Assembly (NCBI RefSeq): GCF_014650715.1
Contig: NZ_BMVM01000003.1
Coordinates: forward strand, 535,017-599,016
DNA: 64,000 nucleotides
Source of the DNA: Streptomyces bluensis
Lineage (GTDB): Bacteria > Actinomycetota > Actinomycetes > Streptomycetales > Streptomycetaceae
Reading direction: 5' to 3'
Both the position numbers and the translations under genes were made by a program. The notes under the pieces were generated by a model, which was given only the letters and a program-made list of their open reading frames with translations, was not told where the DNA came from and made no database searches. Of the stretch, positions 37,216 through 44,231 are shown in pieces (positions within the stretch are counted from its first letter, which is position 1; each line of letters starts with the position of its first letter).

Positions 37216-38271
37216 TCAGAGGCTGACGCCCACCGTCACCGGCTCGTTGACGAGGGTGATCCCGAAGGCGTCCCGGACGCCGGCGACGACCTCGCGGGCC
37301 AGGGCGAGCAGGTCCTCGGTGGTGGCACTGCCGCGGTTGGTGAGAGCCAGCGTGTGCTTGGTGGAGATACGGGCGGGGCCGGTGCCGTACCCCTTGGTGA
37401 AGCCCGCCTTGTCGATCAGCCAGGCCGCGGAGGTCTTGGTGTGGCCGTCGCCCGCGGGATAGGCCGGCGGGACGACGCCCTCGCCCAGACGCTCCCGTAC
37501 GCGCGCGTGGAACGCGGCGAATTCCTCGTCCGTGAGGATCGGGTTGGTGAAGAACGACCCAGCCGACCAGGTGTCGTGGTCCTCGGGGTCGAGCACCATG
37601 CCCTTCCCCGAGCGCAGCTTCAGCACCGCCTCACGGGCGGCGGCGAGGGGCACACGGTCACCGGGTTCGACGCCGAGGACCCGGGCGGCCTCGGCGTACT
37701 TGATCGGCGCCGACAGCCCGTCCGCGTCCTCCAGTTCAAAGCGGACTCGCAGCACGACGTACCGCTCGGGATCGGCCTTGAAGCGGCTGTGCCGGTACGA
37801 GAAGGCGCAGTCGGCGTTCGGGAGGGTGACCGTCTCGTGGGTGACGCGGTCGTAGGCGACCACCTCGGTGATGGTGGAGGCGACCTCCTGGCCGTACGCG
37901 CCGACGTTCTGGATCGGCGTCGCGCCCGCCGAGCCGGGGATTCCGGCGAGGCACTCGATGCCCGCGAGTCCGGCCTCGACAGTGCGGGCGACGGCGTCGG
38001 TCCACACCTCGCCGGCGGAGAGCTCCAGCCGTGTGCCGTCGAGCGTGACGCCCTTGGTCGCGATGACGAGCGCGGTTCCCGCGAAGCCCTTGTCGCCGAT
38101 GACCAGGTTGGACCCGCCACCGATGAGCAGCAGGGGCGTACCGGAGTCGTCGGCCTCGCGGACGGCGGCGATCACGTCGGCGTCGGTCGTCGCGGTGATC
38201 AGCCGGTCCGCGGGACCGCCGAGCCGGAAGGTGGTCAGCGGGGCGAGCGGGGCGTCGTGGAGTTCCTGCAC
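37216..38271 (-). CDS. murB: UDP-N-acetylenolpyruvoylglucosamine reductase MurB
   Basis: MurB is the FAD enzyme that makes UDP-MurNAc in the cytoplasm for peptidoglycan. The 351-residue protein has the FAD-binding GGGSNLVIGD and GIPGSAGATPIQNVGAYGQE motifs, the YRHSRFK loop of type I MurB, and SAGSFFTNP with the catalytic serine. Start: the GTG giving MQELHDAPLAPLTTF gives the usual length; another GTG two codons upstream is possible and neither has a strong ribosome-binding site. Confidence 0.95.
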   Translation of the reverse strand: MQELHDAPLAPLTTFRLGGPADRLITATTDADVIAAVREADDSGTPLLLIGGGSNLVIGDKGFAGTALVIATKGVTLDGTRLELSAGEVWTDAVARTVEAGLAGIECLAGIPGSAGATPIQNVGAYGQEVASTITEVVAYDRVTHETVTLPNADCAFSYRHSRFKADPERYVVLRVRFELEDADGLSAPIKYAEAARVLGVEPGDRVPLAAAREAVLKLRSGKGMVLDPEDHDTWSAGSFFTNPILTDEEFAAFHARVRERLGEGVVPPAYPAGDGHTKTSAAWLIDKAGFTKGYGTGPARISTKHTLALTNRGSATTEDLLALAREVVAGVRDAFGITLVNEPVTVGVSL

Positions 38272-38365
38272 GCGCACAAGGGTACGAGACGGTGCTGGGG
38301 CGCCCCCGCGCGCGTGGCGCACCACCGGGCGTCGCTTCAGCGTGCCTCCGTGCCTCCCAGGGAGT

Positions 38366-38407
38366 ACGAGTAAGGGGTGCCCGCCATGGCGGGCACCCCT
38401 TACTCGT
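38366..38407. terminator. very strong terminator between the MaoC genes and murB
   Basis: ACGAGTAAGGGGTGCCCGCC pairs almost perfectly with its complement around an AT loop, about 20 bp of stem. It lies just past the stop of the MaoC gene at 38419. Confidence 0.88.
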
Positions 38408-38418
38408 GGAGGCATGGT

Positions 38419-38847
38419 TCAGGCGAGCCGTACGACCGCGCGTGACATGCCGAGTACCTTCTGGCCGTCGCTTGTGACGGTCAGGTCGACGCGGACGGTG
38501 TCGTCGTCGAGCTTGGCCGCGACCTTGCCGCTGACTTCGATGGTCGCCCCCTCGTCGTCGTTCGGGACGACGACGGGCCGGGTGAAGCGCACCCCGTACT
38601 CCACGACCGCGCCCGGGTCGCCCACCCAGTCGGTGACCACACGGATCGCCTCGGCCATGGTGAACATGCCGTGCGCGATGACGTCCGGCAGCCCGACCTC
38701 CTTGGCGAACTTCTCGTTCCAGTGGATGGGGTTGAAGTCCCCGGAGGCGCCCGCGTACTGCACGAGCGTGGCACGAGTGACCGGGAAGGTCCGGGCCGGC
38801 AGTTCCGTGCCGACCTCGACGTCCGCGTAGTGGATCTGTGCCGTCAT
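38419..38847 (-). CDS. MaoC-type hotdog dehydratase, HadB-like
   Basis: The 142-residue single-hotdog protein carries the hydratase motif (YAGASGDFNPIHWNEKFAKEVG), with the catalytic Asp and His of R-specific enoyl hydratases. The context, beside a HadA-like protein and rpmG and close to tRNA-Trp/secE, matches mycobacterial hadB, the catalytic subunit of the 3-hydroxyacyl-ACP dehydratase of FAS-II. Streptomyces makes no mycolic acids, so the substrate is unknown. It starts 4 bases after its partner gene. Confidence 0.85.
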   Translation of the reverse strand: MTAQIHYADVEVGTELPARTFPVTRATLVQYAGASGDFNPIHWNEKFAKEVGLPDVIAHGMFTMAEAIRVVTDWVGDPGAVVEYGVRFTRPVVVPNDDEGATIEVSGKVAAKLDDDTVRVDLTVTSDGQKVLGMSRAVVRLA

Positions 38848-38851
38848 CGGC

Positions 38852-39325
38852 TCACGCCTGCCCTTCTGCCGCGTCCTCGTCGTCCACCGCGCGGGCGACG
38901 AGCTTGGTCCAGGCGGTCACCACGTGCTCGCCCGCCTCGTCGTGGACCTCACCCCGGATGTCCAGGAAGTCATTGCCGGCCATGGACTTGATCTTCTCGA
39001 TGGTCGAGGTGACCGTGAGCCGGTCGCCCGCGCGCACAGGGCGCGTGTACACGAACTTCTGATCGCCGTGTACGACGCGGCTGTAGTCCAGACCCAGCTG
39101 CGGGTCCTGGATGACCTGTCCCGCGGCCTTGAAGGTGATCGCGAACACGAAGGTCGGCGGAGCGATCACGTCGGCGTGGCCGAGCGCCTTGGCGGCGTGC
39201 GGGTCGGTGTACGCCGGGTTGGTGTCCCCCACGGCCTCCGCGAACTCGCGGATCTTCTCCCGGCCGACCTCATAGGGATCGGTGGGCGGATAGGACCGCC
39301 CCACGAAGGACTGGTCGAGCGCCAT
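38852..39325 (-). CDS. HadA-like MaoC N-terminal domain protein
   Basis: The 157-residue protein belongs to the UPF0336/FAS1_DH-region group of hotdog proteins (REKIREFAEAVGDTNPAY). It lacks the catalytic Asp/His pair of its neighbour, as HadA and HadC do, and likely forms a heterodimer with the product of 38419-38847. It is the first gene of the pair, downstream of rpmG. Confidence 0.83.
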   Translation of the reverse strand: MALDQSFVGRSYPPTDPYEVGREKIREFAEAVGDTNPAYTDPHAAKALGHADVIAPPTFVFAITFKAAGQVIQDPQLGLDYSRVVHGDQKFVYTRPVRAGDRLTVTSTIEKIKSMAGNDFLDIRGEVHDEAGEHVVTAWTKLVARAVDDEDAAEGQA

Positions 39326-39424
39326 GGGCTCGGCACCTCCTGATGTGTGCTGTGGTTGACCAGTGAACGACGGCTCTCTAGCGCCCCGCTTGAGACCGAG
39401 CGTTCGCCGCAGTGGCCGAAACGA

Positions 39425-39460
39425 CGCGAGGCCGCCCCCCGTTACGGGGACGGCCTCGCG
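39425..39460. terminator. rpmG terminator hairpin
   Basis: CGCGAGGCCG pairs with CGGCCTCGCG, with an inner CCCC/GGGG extension, 13 bases past the rpmG stop. Confidence 0.8.
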
Positions 39461-39472
39461 TACGAGCCTGTT

Positions 39473-39637
39473 TTATCGCGTTTCGCGGTGCGCCGTGTGG
39501 GCGTTGCAACGCGGGCAGTGCTTCTTCATCTCAAGACGGTCCGGGTTGTTACGCCGGTTCTTCTTGGTGATGTAGTTCCGCTCCTTGCACTCCACGCAGG
39601 CCAGCGTGATCTTCGGGCGGACGTCGGTGGCAGCCAC
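39473..39637 (-). CDS. rpmG: 50S ribosomal protein L33, zinc-binding (C+) type
   Basis: The 54-residue product reads [17 protein letters not shown] and onward, and ends AHTAHRETR; it has CVEC and CPRC pairs, so it is the zinc-containing form of L33. The start is GTG at 39637. It lies downstream of the tRNA-Met gene and upstream of the HadAB-like pair, an order shared with mycobacterial rpmG2. Confidence 0.95.
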   Translation of the reverse strand: MAATDVRPKITLACVECKERNYITKKNRRNNPDRLEMKKHCPRCNAHTAHRETR

Positions 39638-39725
39638 GTGAGTGCTCCTTGACGAACGGATGGACTGAATTAACGCAAGAAGAGTAGCCGATCGAAGGAC
39701 CGACCCCGCAATCGGCTACTGTCTG

Positions 39726-39798
39726 TAGCGGTGACCGGACTTGAACCGGTGACACAGCGATTATGAGCCGCTTGCTCTACCGACTGAGCTACACCGCT
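39726..39798 (-). tRNA. trnM: tRNA-Met (anticodon CAT)
   Basis: A 73-base cloverleaf on the minus strand has acceptor AGCGGTG/CACCGCT, D stem GCTC/GAGC, anticodon stem AGCGG/TCGCT with loop CTCATAA (anticodon CAT), and T stem ACCGG/CCGGT. The CAT anticodon and A-U first acceptor pair fit elongator Met; a lysidine-modified Ile tRNA is less likely. Confidence 0.9.
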
Positions 39799-39846
39799 GA
39801 GATGCGATCGAGCCCCCGCTTCGCGGGCGGGAACCTCTCACACCAG

Positions 39847-39919
39847 AGCCCCAATACGGAATCGAACCGTAGACCTTCTCCTTACCATGGAGACGCTCTG
39901 CCGACTGAGCTATTGGGGC
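39847..39919 (-). tRNA. trnT: tRNA-Thr (anticodon GGT)
   Basis: A 73-base cloverleaf on the minus strand has acceptor GCCCCAA/TTGGGGC, anticodon stem TCTCC/GGAGA with loop ATGGTAA (anticodon GGT), and T stem TACGG/CCGTA. It lies 48 bases upstream of tRNA-Met, probably in one transcript with rpmG. Confidence 0.96.
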
Positions 39920-39932
39920 GAGCGATGAAGAC

Positions 39933-39961
39933 ATTACACGCCTCACCACCGATCGCCCAAA
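39933..39961 (-). promoter_or_regulatory. candidate promoter of tRNA-Thr/tRNA-Met/rpmG
   Basis: On the minus strand -35 TTTGGG (39956-39961) and -10 TGTAAT (39933-39938) are 17 bases apart. Transcription would begin just before tRNA-Thr. Confidence 0.55.
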
Positions 39962-40071
39962 TCCGTTTCGCGGCCCCCGGGGGCCCAGGGAGACCAGGCT
40001 GTGGGCCCCACCTGGGACTGTCGCGGAAGTCACCCCGCCTACGCACACGGACGGCACCGGCACGCGTACGG

Positions 40072-40155
40072 GCCGCACCGGAAACGGGTACGAGCCACAC
40101 CGGGAACAAGCACTGACCGCACCGGAAACAAGCGCGGACCACACCAGTACGACTA
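40072..40155. repeat. imperfect 22-bp tandem repeat in the tRNA-Thr / amidohydrolase gap
   Basis: About 3.5 copies of a 22-23 base unit (GCCGCACCGGAAACGGGTACGA, GCCACACCGGGAACAAGCACTGA, CCGCACCGGAAACAAGCGCGGA) occur in the 337-base gap between divergent tRNA-Thr and the amidohydrolase gene. Nothing else was recognised in that gap beyond the tRNA promoter. Confidence 0.6.
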
Positions 40156-40256
40156 TTGCGCTCCTCCCTGAAGCCGACGGTCCGCCGTCCTAGGCTCGAC
40201 TCACTCTGCGTGATCTTGCGTGAGGTCCTCGCGCAGCCGCCCACCCCAGGAGTGCG

Positions 40257-41540
40257 ATGCCCGACAGTCAGCCGCAGCCCTCCCCTTCGTCGTCGAGTTC
40301 CTCATCGGGGCCCTCGTCGGGCCAGCCCGAGGGAACCGCCCTCCTGTTGTGCGGGGCGCGGCTCACCGACGGCCGGACGGTGGACGTACGGCTGAGTGGC
40401 GGGCGGATCGAGGCGGTGGGCACGGCGGGAAGCCTGGCGGACGGAGGCAACGGAGGCCCGGGCGCTCACGCCGCCCGCGTGGACCTCTGCGGCTATCTGC
40501 TGCTGCCGGCTCCGGCCGAGCCGCACGCCCACGGCGACACGGCACTGTCGGCCGACGTGGACGGGCCGGTCTCGTACGACACCGAGGACGTGCAGCGGCG
40601 GGCCACCGAGGCGGCCCTGCTTCAGCTCGGGTACGGGGCGACGGCACTGCGCTCGCATGTCCACGTCGGCGACGTACAGGGGCTGGGCGCGCTGGAGGCG
40701 GTGCTTCAGGCGGGGCGGTCGCTGCGCGGACTGGTCGAACTGACGACGGTGGCGATGCCGCGGCTGCTGACCGGGGTCGCCGGCGCCGACGGGCTCGCGA
40801 TGCTGCGGGACGCGGTGAAAATGGGCGCCTCCGCGGTGGGCGGTCGTCCAGATCTGGACCCCGATCCCACGGGGTATGTGGAGGCGGTCCTGGAGATCGC
40901 CTCCGAGCACGGCTGCCCGGTCGATCTGCATGTCGACGGCTCAGATCCCGCGCGGCTCGGCCGGCTGGCGGCGATGGCGGGCGGCCTGCGGCCCGGCGTG
41001 ACGCTCGGTCCGTGCGGCGGGCTCGGGCGTCTGCCGGCCGAGGCGGCAGCGCGTGCGGCGGACCAGCTCGCGGCGGCCGGGATCAGCGTGGTGTGCATCC
41101 CACAGGGCGGCTGCGGGGGCGCGGACGACCGGGGCACGGCTCCCGTACGGCTGCTGCGCGCGGCGGGCGTGCGGGTCGCGGCGGGCAGCGGGTCCCTGCG
41201 GGACCTGTCGAATCCCGTGGGGCGCGGCGATCCACTGGAGGCGGCGTATCTGCTGGCCTCGCGCCACGGTCTGCGGGCCGAGGACGCGTACGACACGGTG
41301 AGCACTTCGGCTCGGAAGGTCCTCGGGCTCGCCGAGGTACGGGTGGAGGCGGGTTTCCCCTCCGAACTCCTCGCCGTACGGGGCGACCGGCTCGCGGGGG
41401 CGCTCTCACTGGCGTACAGCCGGATCGTGGTGCACCGGGGGCGCGTGGTGGCACGGACGAGCGCGGTCCGCGAGTACTGCAACTCGGCGGCGGCCGCGGC
41501 GCTGGACCTGCCCAGGCAAGGCCGGGGCGCGCCGTCGTAG
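40257..41540 (+). CDS. amidohydrolase-fold protein, cytosine-deaminase-like but catalytically divergent
   Basis: The 427-residue protein has the amidohydrolase layout: a Ser/Pro-rich leader (1-25), an N-terminal beta strand region, then a TIM barrel with the metal HxH pair EPHAHGD (His90, His92) and LHVDGS (about His224). Compared with cytosine deaminase, the catalytic glutamate after the third histidine is Gly (HVDG), the next histidine is replaced in GPCGG (about 253), and the metal aspartate strand reads GSGS rather than GHDD. It may be non-catalytic or have another reaction. It is transcribed rightward with the downstream NAD(P)-binding gene after a 116-base gap. Confidence 0.75.
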   Translation: MPDSQPQPSPSSSSSSSGPSSGQPEGTALLLCGARLTDGRTVDVRLSGGRIEAVGTAGSLADGGNGGPGAHAARVDLCGYLLLPAPAEPHAHGDTALSADVDGPVSYDTEDVQRRATEAALLQLGYGATALRSHVHVGDVQGLGALEAVLQAGRSLRGLVELTTVAMPRLLTGVAGADGLAMLRDAVKMGASAVGGRPDLDPDPTGYVEAVLEIASEHGCPVDLHVDGSDPARLGRLAAMAGGLRPGVTLGPCGGLGRLPAEAAARAADQLAAAGISVVCIPQGGCGGADDRGTAPVRLLRAAGVRVAAGSGSLRDLSNPVGRGDPLEAAYLLASRHGLRAEDAYDTVSTSARKVLGLAEVRVEAGFPSELLAVRGDRLAGALSLAYSRIVVHRGRVVARTSAVREYCNSAAAAALDLPRQGRGAPS

Positions 41541-41656
41541 GGCTCTTGAGGACCGGCCGGGGTGGGAAGTCCCCTGCGCTGGAAGCCCTCCGGGGTGGCG
41601 GAGCCGATCGAGGAGACATGCGGCGGATGGGTCCGGTCGGGCGTACGGTCGGAGAC

Positions 41657-42313
41657 ATGCGCATTGTCATCGCTGGAGGTCATGGACAGATCGCGCTGCG
41701 GCTGGAGCGGCTGCTCGCCGGGCGCGGCGACGAGGTCGCGGGCATCATCCGCCGCCGCGAACAGGGCGACGACCTGCGGACGGTCGGTGCCGAGCCGGTG
41801 CTGTGCGATCTGGAGTCGGCCACGGTCGAAGAGGTGGCCGCGCATCTGCAGGGCGCGGACGCGGCCGTCTTCGCGGCGGGTGCGGGCCCGGGCAGCGGGG
41901 CGGCCCGCAAGGACACGGTGGACCGCGGCGCGGCGGTGCTGTTCGCGGAGGCCGCGGTACGCACGGGCGTGCGCCGCTACATCGTGGTGTCGTCGATGGG
42001 CGCCGACCCGAATCACCAGGGCGACGAGGTCTTCGACGCGTACCTGCGCGCCAAGGGCAAGGCCGACGAGTACGTCCGGAGCCAGAGCGCCCTGGACTGG
42101 ACGATCCTGCGCCCCGGAGCACTGACGAACGACGCGGGGACCGGCCTCGTCCGCCTGGAGGCCTCCACCGGCCGCGGCTCCATCCCGCGCGACGACGTGG
42201 CCGCCGTGCTCGCGGAACTGGTGGACACGTCGGCCACAGCCGGCCTCACCCTGGAACTGATCAGCGGCTCGACGCCGGTGTCGGTGGCGGTGAAGTCGGT
42301 GGCGGGCAACTGA
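41657..42313 (+). CDS. NAD(P)H-binding protein, atypical SDR
   Basis: The 218-residue product starts MRIVIAGGHGQIALRLERLL with a GGHGQIA dinucleotide motif and has the SSMGAD and DWTILRPGALT blocks of the NAD(P)H-binding atypical short-chain dehydrogenases (YwnB/HSCARG-like). The classical YxxxK pair is not evident, although YLRAKGKADEY is in the right area. Substrate unknown. An ATG 40 bases upstream in another frame is ignored; GGAG lies just before the chosen ATG. Confidence 0.82.
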   Translation: MRIVIAGGHGQIALRLERLLAGRGDEVAGIIRRREQGDDLRTVGAEPVLCDLESATVEEVAAHLQGADAAVFAAGAGPGSGAARKDTVDRGAAVLFAEAAVRTGVRRYIVVSSMGADPNHQGDEVFDAYLRAKGKADEYVRSQSALDWTILRPGALTNDAGTGLVRLEASTGRGSIPRDDVAAVLAELVDTSATAGLTLELISGSTPVSVAVKSVAGN

Positions 42314-42321
42314 AGGGGCCG

Positions 42322-42369
42322 GTGCGGAAAGGCGACAGTGCGGAATGGGGACAGTGCTGAATGGAGACG
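42322..42369. repeat. three 16-bp tandem repeats after the NAD(P)-binding gene
   Basis: Three units, GTGCGGAAAGGCGACA, GTGCGGAATGGGGACA and GTGCTGAATGGAGACG, follow one another directly after the stop codon of the upstream gene. Confidence 0.65.
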
Positions 42370-42489
42370 GCATACGCGACCGGTGAACGACCCCGGAGCA
42401 ACTCCGCGGCCCCGGACTCCTCCCCCTCTTCCTGCCTCCTTCTGCCCCCGAACCGGGCCGGTCCGGGCCGGACCAGGTGCCAGAAGGCG

Positions 42490-42696
42490 TCAGAACAGCG
42501 GCAGTTGGCCAGGGAACTCGGGAACCACATATCCGTCAAGGGTCGGCTGAGCCGCCCCCACCTCCGCGGACCTGCGTGACCCGGGACACGACACCAGCCC
42601 GCCGTCCGCCCCCGGCGGATCATGCCGCGCGAACCGCCCGGCGACCACGGCGATCTCGCGACGACACTCAGGGCACCTTCTGCGACGCGACGACAT
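42490..42696 (-). CDS. small cysteine/zinc-motif protein, function unknown
   Basis: A 68-residue protein starts MSSRRRRCPECRREIAVVAG and contains Cys8, Cys11, His25 and Cys37 (SCPGS), which could bind one zinc. The C-terminus is TLDGYVVPEFPGQLPLF. It lies on the minus strand just past the tRNA-Tyr-like locus and its terminator. The ribosome-binding site (GAGAGC) is weak. Codon use (GC-rich third positions) and the motif pattern support a real gene; I cannot name its function. Confidence 0.6.
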   Translation of the reverse strand: MSSRRRRCPECRREIAVVAGRFARHDPPGADGGLVSCPGSRRSAEVGAAQPTLDGYVVPEFPGQLPLF

Positions 42697-42736
42697 GCTC
42701 TCAGTGTCGGCCCCACGCTCAGGAAAACGAAACGAA

Positions 42737-42780
42737 AAGACCCCTTCCACGCTGCGTCTCCGCAGTTCGGAAGGGGTCTT
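42737..42780 (-). terminator. intrinsic terminator of the tRNA-Tyr-like locus
   Basis: AAGACCCCTTCC pairs with GGAAGGGGTCTT, with inner CTGCG-TCTC-CGCAG, and on the minus strand is followed by TTTTCGTTTCGTTTTCC. It begins 8 bases past the 3' end of the tRNA-like sequence. Confidence 0.92.
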
Positions 42781-42788
42781 CCCCAGTG

Positions 42789-42833
42789 TGGCGGCGCCAG
42801 GATTCGAACCTGGGAAGGCTGAGCCACACCGCC
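42789..42833 (-). pseudogene. internally deleted tRNA-Tyr-like gene (45 bases, no anticodon arm)
   Basis: On the minus strand the acceptor halves GGCGGTG (5') and CGCCGCC-A (3') pair over all 7 positions (one G-T pair), and a perfect T arm (CCAGG-TTCGAAT-CCTGG) is present. Between GGCGGTGTG and CAGCCTTCCCAGG only a few bases remain, so the D arm, anticodon arm and most of the variable arm are missing. The TCAGCCTTCCC stretch before the T arm and the acceptor sequence fit the 3' half of a class II streptomycete tRNA-Tyr. It is followed by a good terminator. As written it cannot be a functional tRNA. Confidence 0.7.
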
Positions 42834-42887
42834 GGGGTTGTCGCCGTTCGGTCCGCCTTTCGGCGGCGCTCCTTGGCAACGACGTAA

Positions 42888-42893
42888 ACGATA
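42888..42893 (-). promoter_or_regulatory. possible -10 box of the tRNA-Tyr-like locus
   Basis: TATCGT on the minus strand lies about 55 bases upstream of the tRNA-like sequence. No convincing -35 hexamer pairs with it. Confidence 0.3.
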
Positions 42894-43058
42894 CCTGATG
42901 CTCGGGGGTGCTTCGCCACCCGATTGATCTGCGCTCCGAGGGGACGAGGTGGCTAGGCTTATGCGGATGCGGCCCGGGGATCGACGCCGGGCTCGGCGAT
43001 CGCCCCGCGTAGGCCGATTCGCATCCGTTTCGCCCTCTGATACAAGGAGCCACAGGAC

Positions 43059-43547
43059 ATGGCCGACTCCAGTTTCGACATCGTCTCGAAGGTCGAGCGG
43101 CAGGAGGTCGACAACGCCCTCAACCAGGCCGCCAAGGAGATCTCGCAGCGCTACGACTTCAAGGGCGTGGGTGCCTCGATCGCGTGGTCCGGCGACAAGA
43201 TCCTGATGGAGGCGAACTCCGAGGACCGGGTGAAGGCGATCCTTGACGTCTTCCAGTCCAAGCTGATCAAGCGCGGGATCTCCCTGAAGGCGCTGGACGC
43301 GGGCGAGCCTCAGCTGTCCGGCAAGGAGTACAAGATCTTCGCGTCGATCGAGGAGGGCATCTCCCAGGAGAACGCCAAGAAGGTGGCGAAGATCATCCGC
43401 GACGAGGGTCCGAAGGGCGTGAAGGCCCAGGTGCAGGGTGACGAGTTGCGGGTCAGCTCCAAGAGCCGCGACGACCTGCAGGCCGTGATCGCCCTCCTGA
43501 AGGGCAAGGACTTCGACTTCGCGCTGCAGTTCGTGAACTACCGGTGA
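43059..43547 (+). CDS. YajQ family cyclic-di-GMP-binding protein
   Basis: The 162-residue product begins [20 protein letters not shown] and ends [12 protein letters not shown], the ends of the YajQ (UPF0234) family. Members bind nucleotides or cyclic-di-GMP and RNA; in some bacteria they act as transcription co-factors. AAGGAG lies 10 bases before the ATG. It stands alone, ending at a bidirectional hairpin shared with the convergent gene. Confidence 0.93.
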   Translation: MADSSFDIVSKVERQEVDNALNQAAKEISQRYDFKGVGASIAWSGDKILMEANSEDRVKAILDVFQSKLIKRGISLKALDAGEPQLSGKEYKIFASIEEGISQENAKKVAKIIRDEGPKGVKAQVQGDELRVSSKSRDDLQAVIALLKGKDFDFALQFVNYR

Positions 43548-43655
43548 TTCACCCGAAGCCGCTGGTGAGCAACTGGTTCCTGCCGAGCGGGTGTTGGTCG
43601 TTCGCGTTGCCGCAGAGCCGCTCCGTCGGGGCAGCTCGTCCGTGTCGGACACGAT

Positions 43656-43695
43656 GAGGGCCGGTCCGGTGCCTGCTGACGCCGGACCGGCCCTC
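43656..43695. terminator. bidirectional terminator between yajQ and the GlsB/YeaQ gene
   Basis: GAGGGCCGGTCCGG pairs with CCGGACCGGCCCTC over 14 bp with a 12-base loop, between two convergent genes. Confidence 0.85.
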
Positions 43696-43727
43696 TCGCC
43701 TGCCGCTGCGGGCTCGGGTATGTCTGA

Positions 43728-43994
43728 TCAGCGGCGCGAGTGGCCGAAGAGGATGCGGTAGGCGATCAGCAGCACGAGGGAGCCGCCGATGGCCGCGGCC
43801 CAGGTGGCGCCGTCGTAGAAGTTCTCGTTGATGGGGTGGTCCAGCCAACGGGCCGATATCCAGCCGCCGATGAACGCGCCCGCGATGCCGATGAGGGTCG
43901 TGCCGATGAAGCCGCCCGGGTCACGCCCCGGCAGCAGGAACTTGGCGATGGCTCCGGCCAACAGCCCCAGAATGATCCAGCTGATGATGCCCAT
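43728..43994 (-). CDS. GlsB/YeaQ/YmgE family stress-response membrane protein
   Basis: The 88-residue protein has three short hydrophobic segments separated by Gly-rich turns (GLLAGAIAKFLLPGRDPGGF and TLIGIAGAFIGGW), the pattern of the transglycosylase-associated YeaQ family. These are small membrane proteins linked to stress and cell-envelope responses, with no defined activity. Single gene, minus strand. Confidence 0.9.
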   Translation of the reverse strand: MGIISWIILGLLAGAIAKFLLPGRDPGGFIGTTLIGIAGAFIGGWISARWLDHPINENFYDGATWAAAIGGSLVLLIAYRILFGHSRR

Positions 43995-44218
43995 GCCGTG
44001 AACCTGCCCTTCCGTTCTGTGTCTGCGCTGTTCTCCTGCTCCGACCAGGCTGTTTTCACACCTGCCGCACTGTGACTCGCGTTGGTCCGGACGTATGTGC
44101 GGGGTGCTGGTGGCGCTCGTCCGGTGTCGCGGTCTCTTCTTGTCTCGGTGTCACGGTCTCTTGGTGTGCTGTTGTGGTGGAGGACGTCCCGGCGGTGCCT
44201 GCCGGTTGCACTGGTCAG

Positions 44219-44224
44219 TAGGGT
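44219..44224 (+). promoter_or_regulatory. -10 box for a probable leaderless APC permease mRNA
   Basis: TAGGGT lies exactly 7 bases before the ATG at 44232, which has no ribosome-binding site. This TANNNT-N7-ATG spacing is typical of leaderless actinobacterial genes. Confidence 0.55.
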
Positions 44225-44231
44225 GCGGGCC

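Noticed and set aside
40220..41656. The 5' part of a 697-residue plus-strand frame that runs on into the NAD(P)-binding gene
   Set aside because: Only the last 218 residues (from the ATG at 41657) match a family; the earlier part is an alternate frame of the amidohydrolase gene.
42789..42833. The truncated tRNA as an attR/attL end of an integrated element
   Set aside because: Both the 5' and 3' acceptor halves are present in one short piece and no integrase or element is adjacent; an internal deletion fits better.
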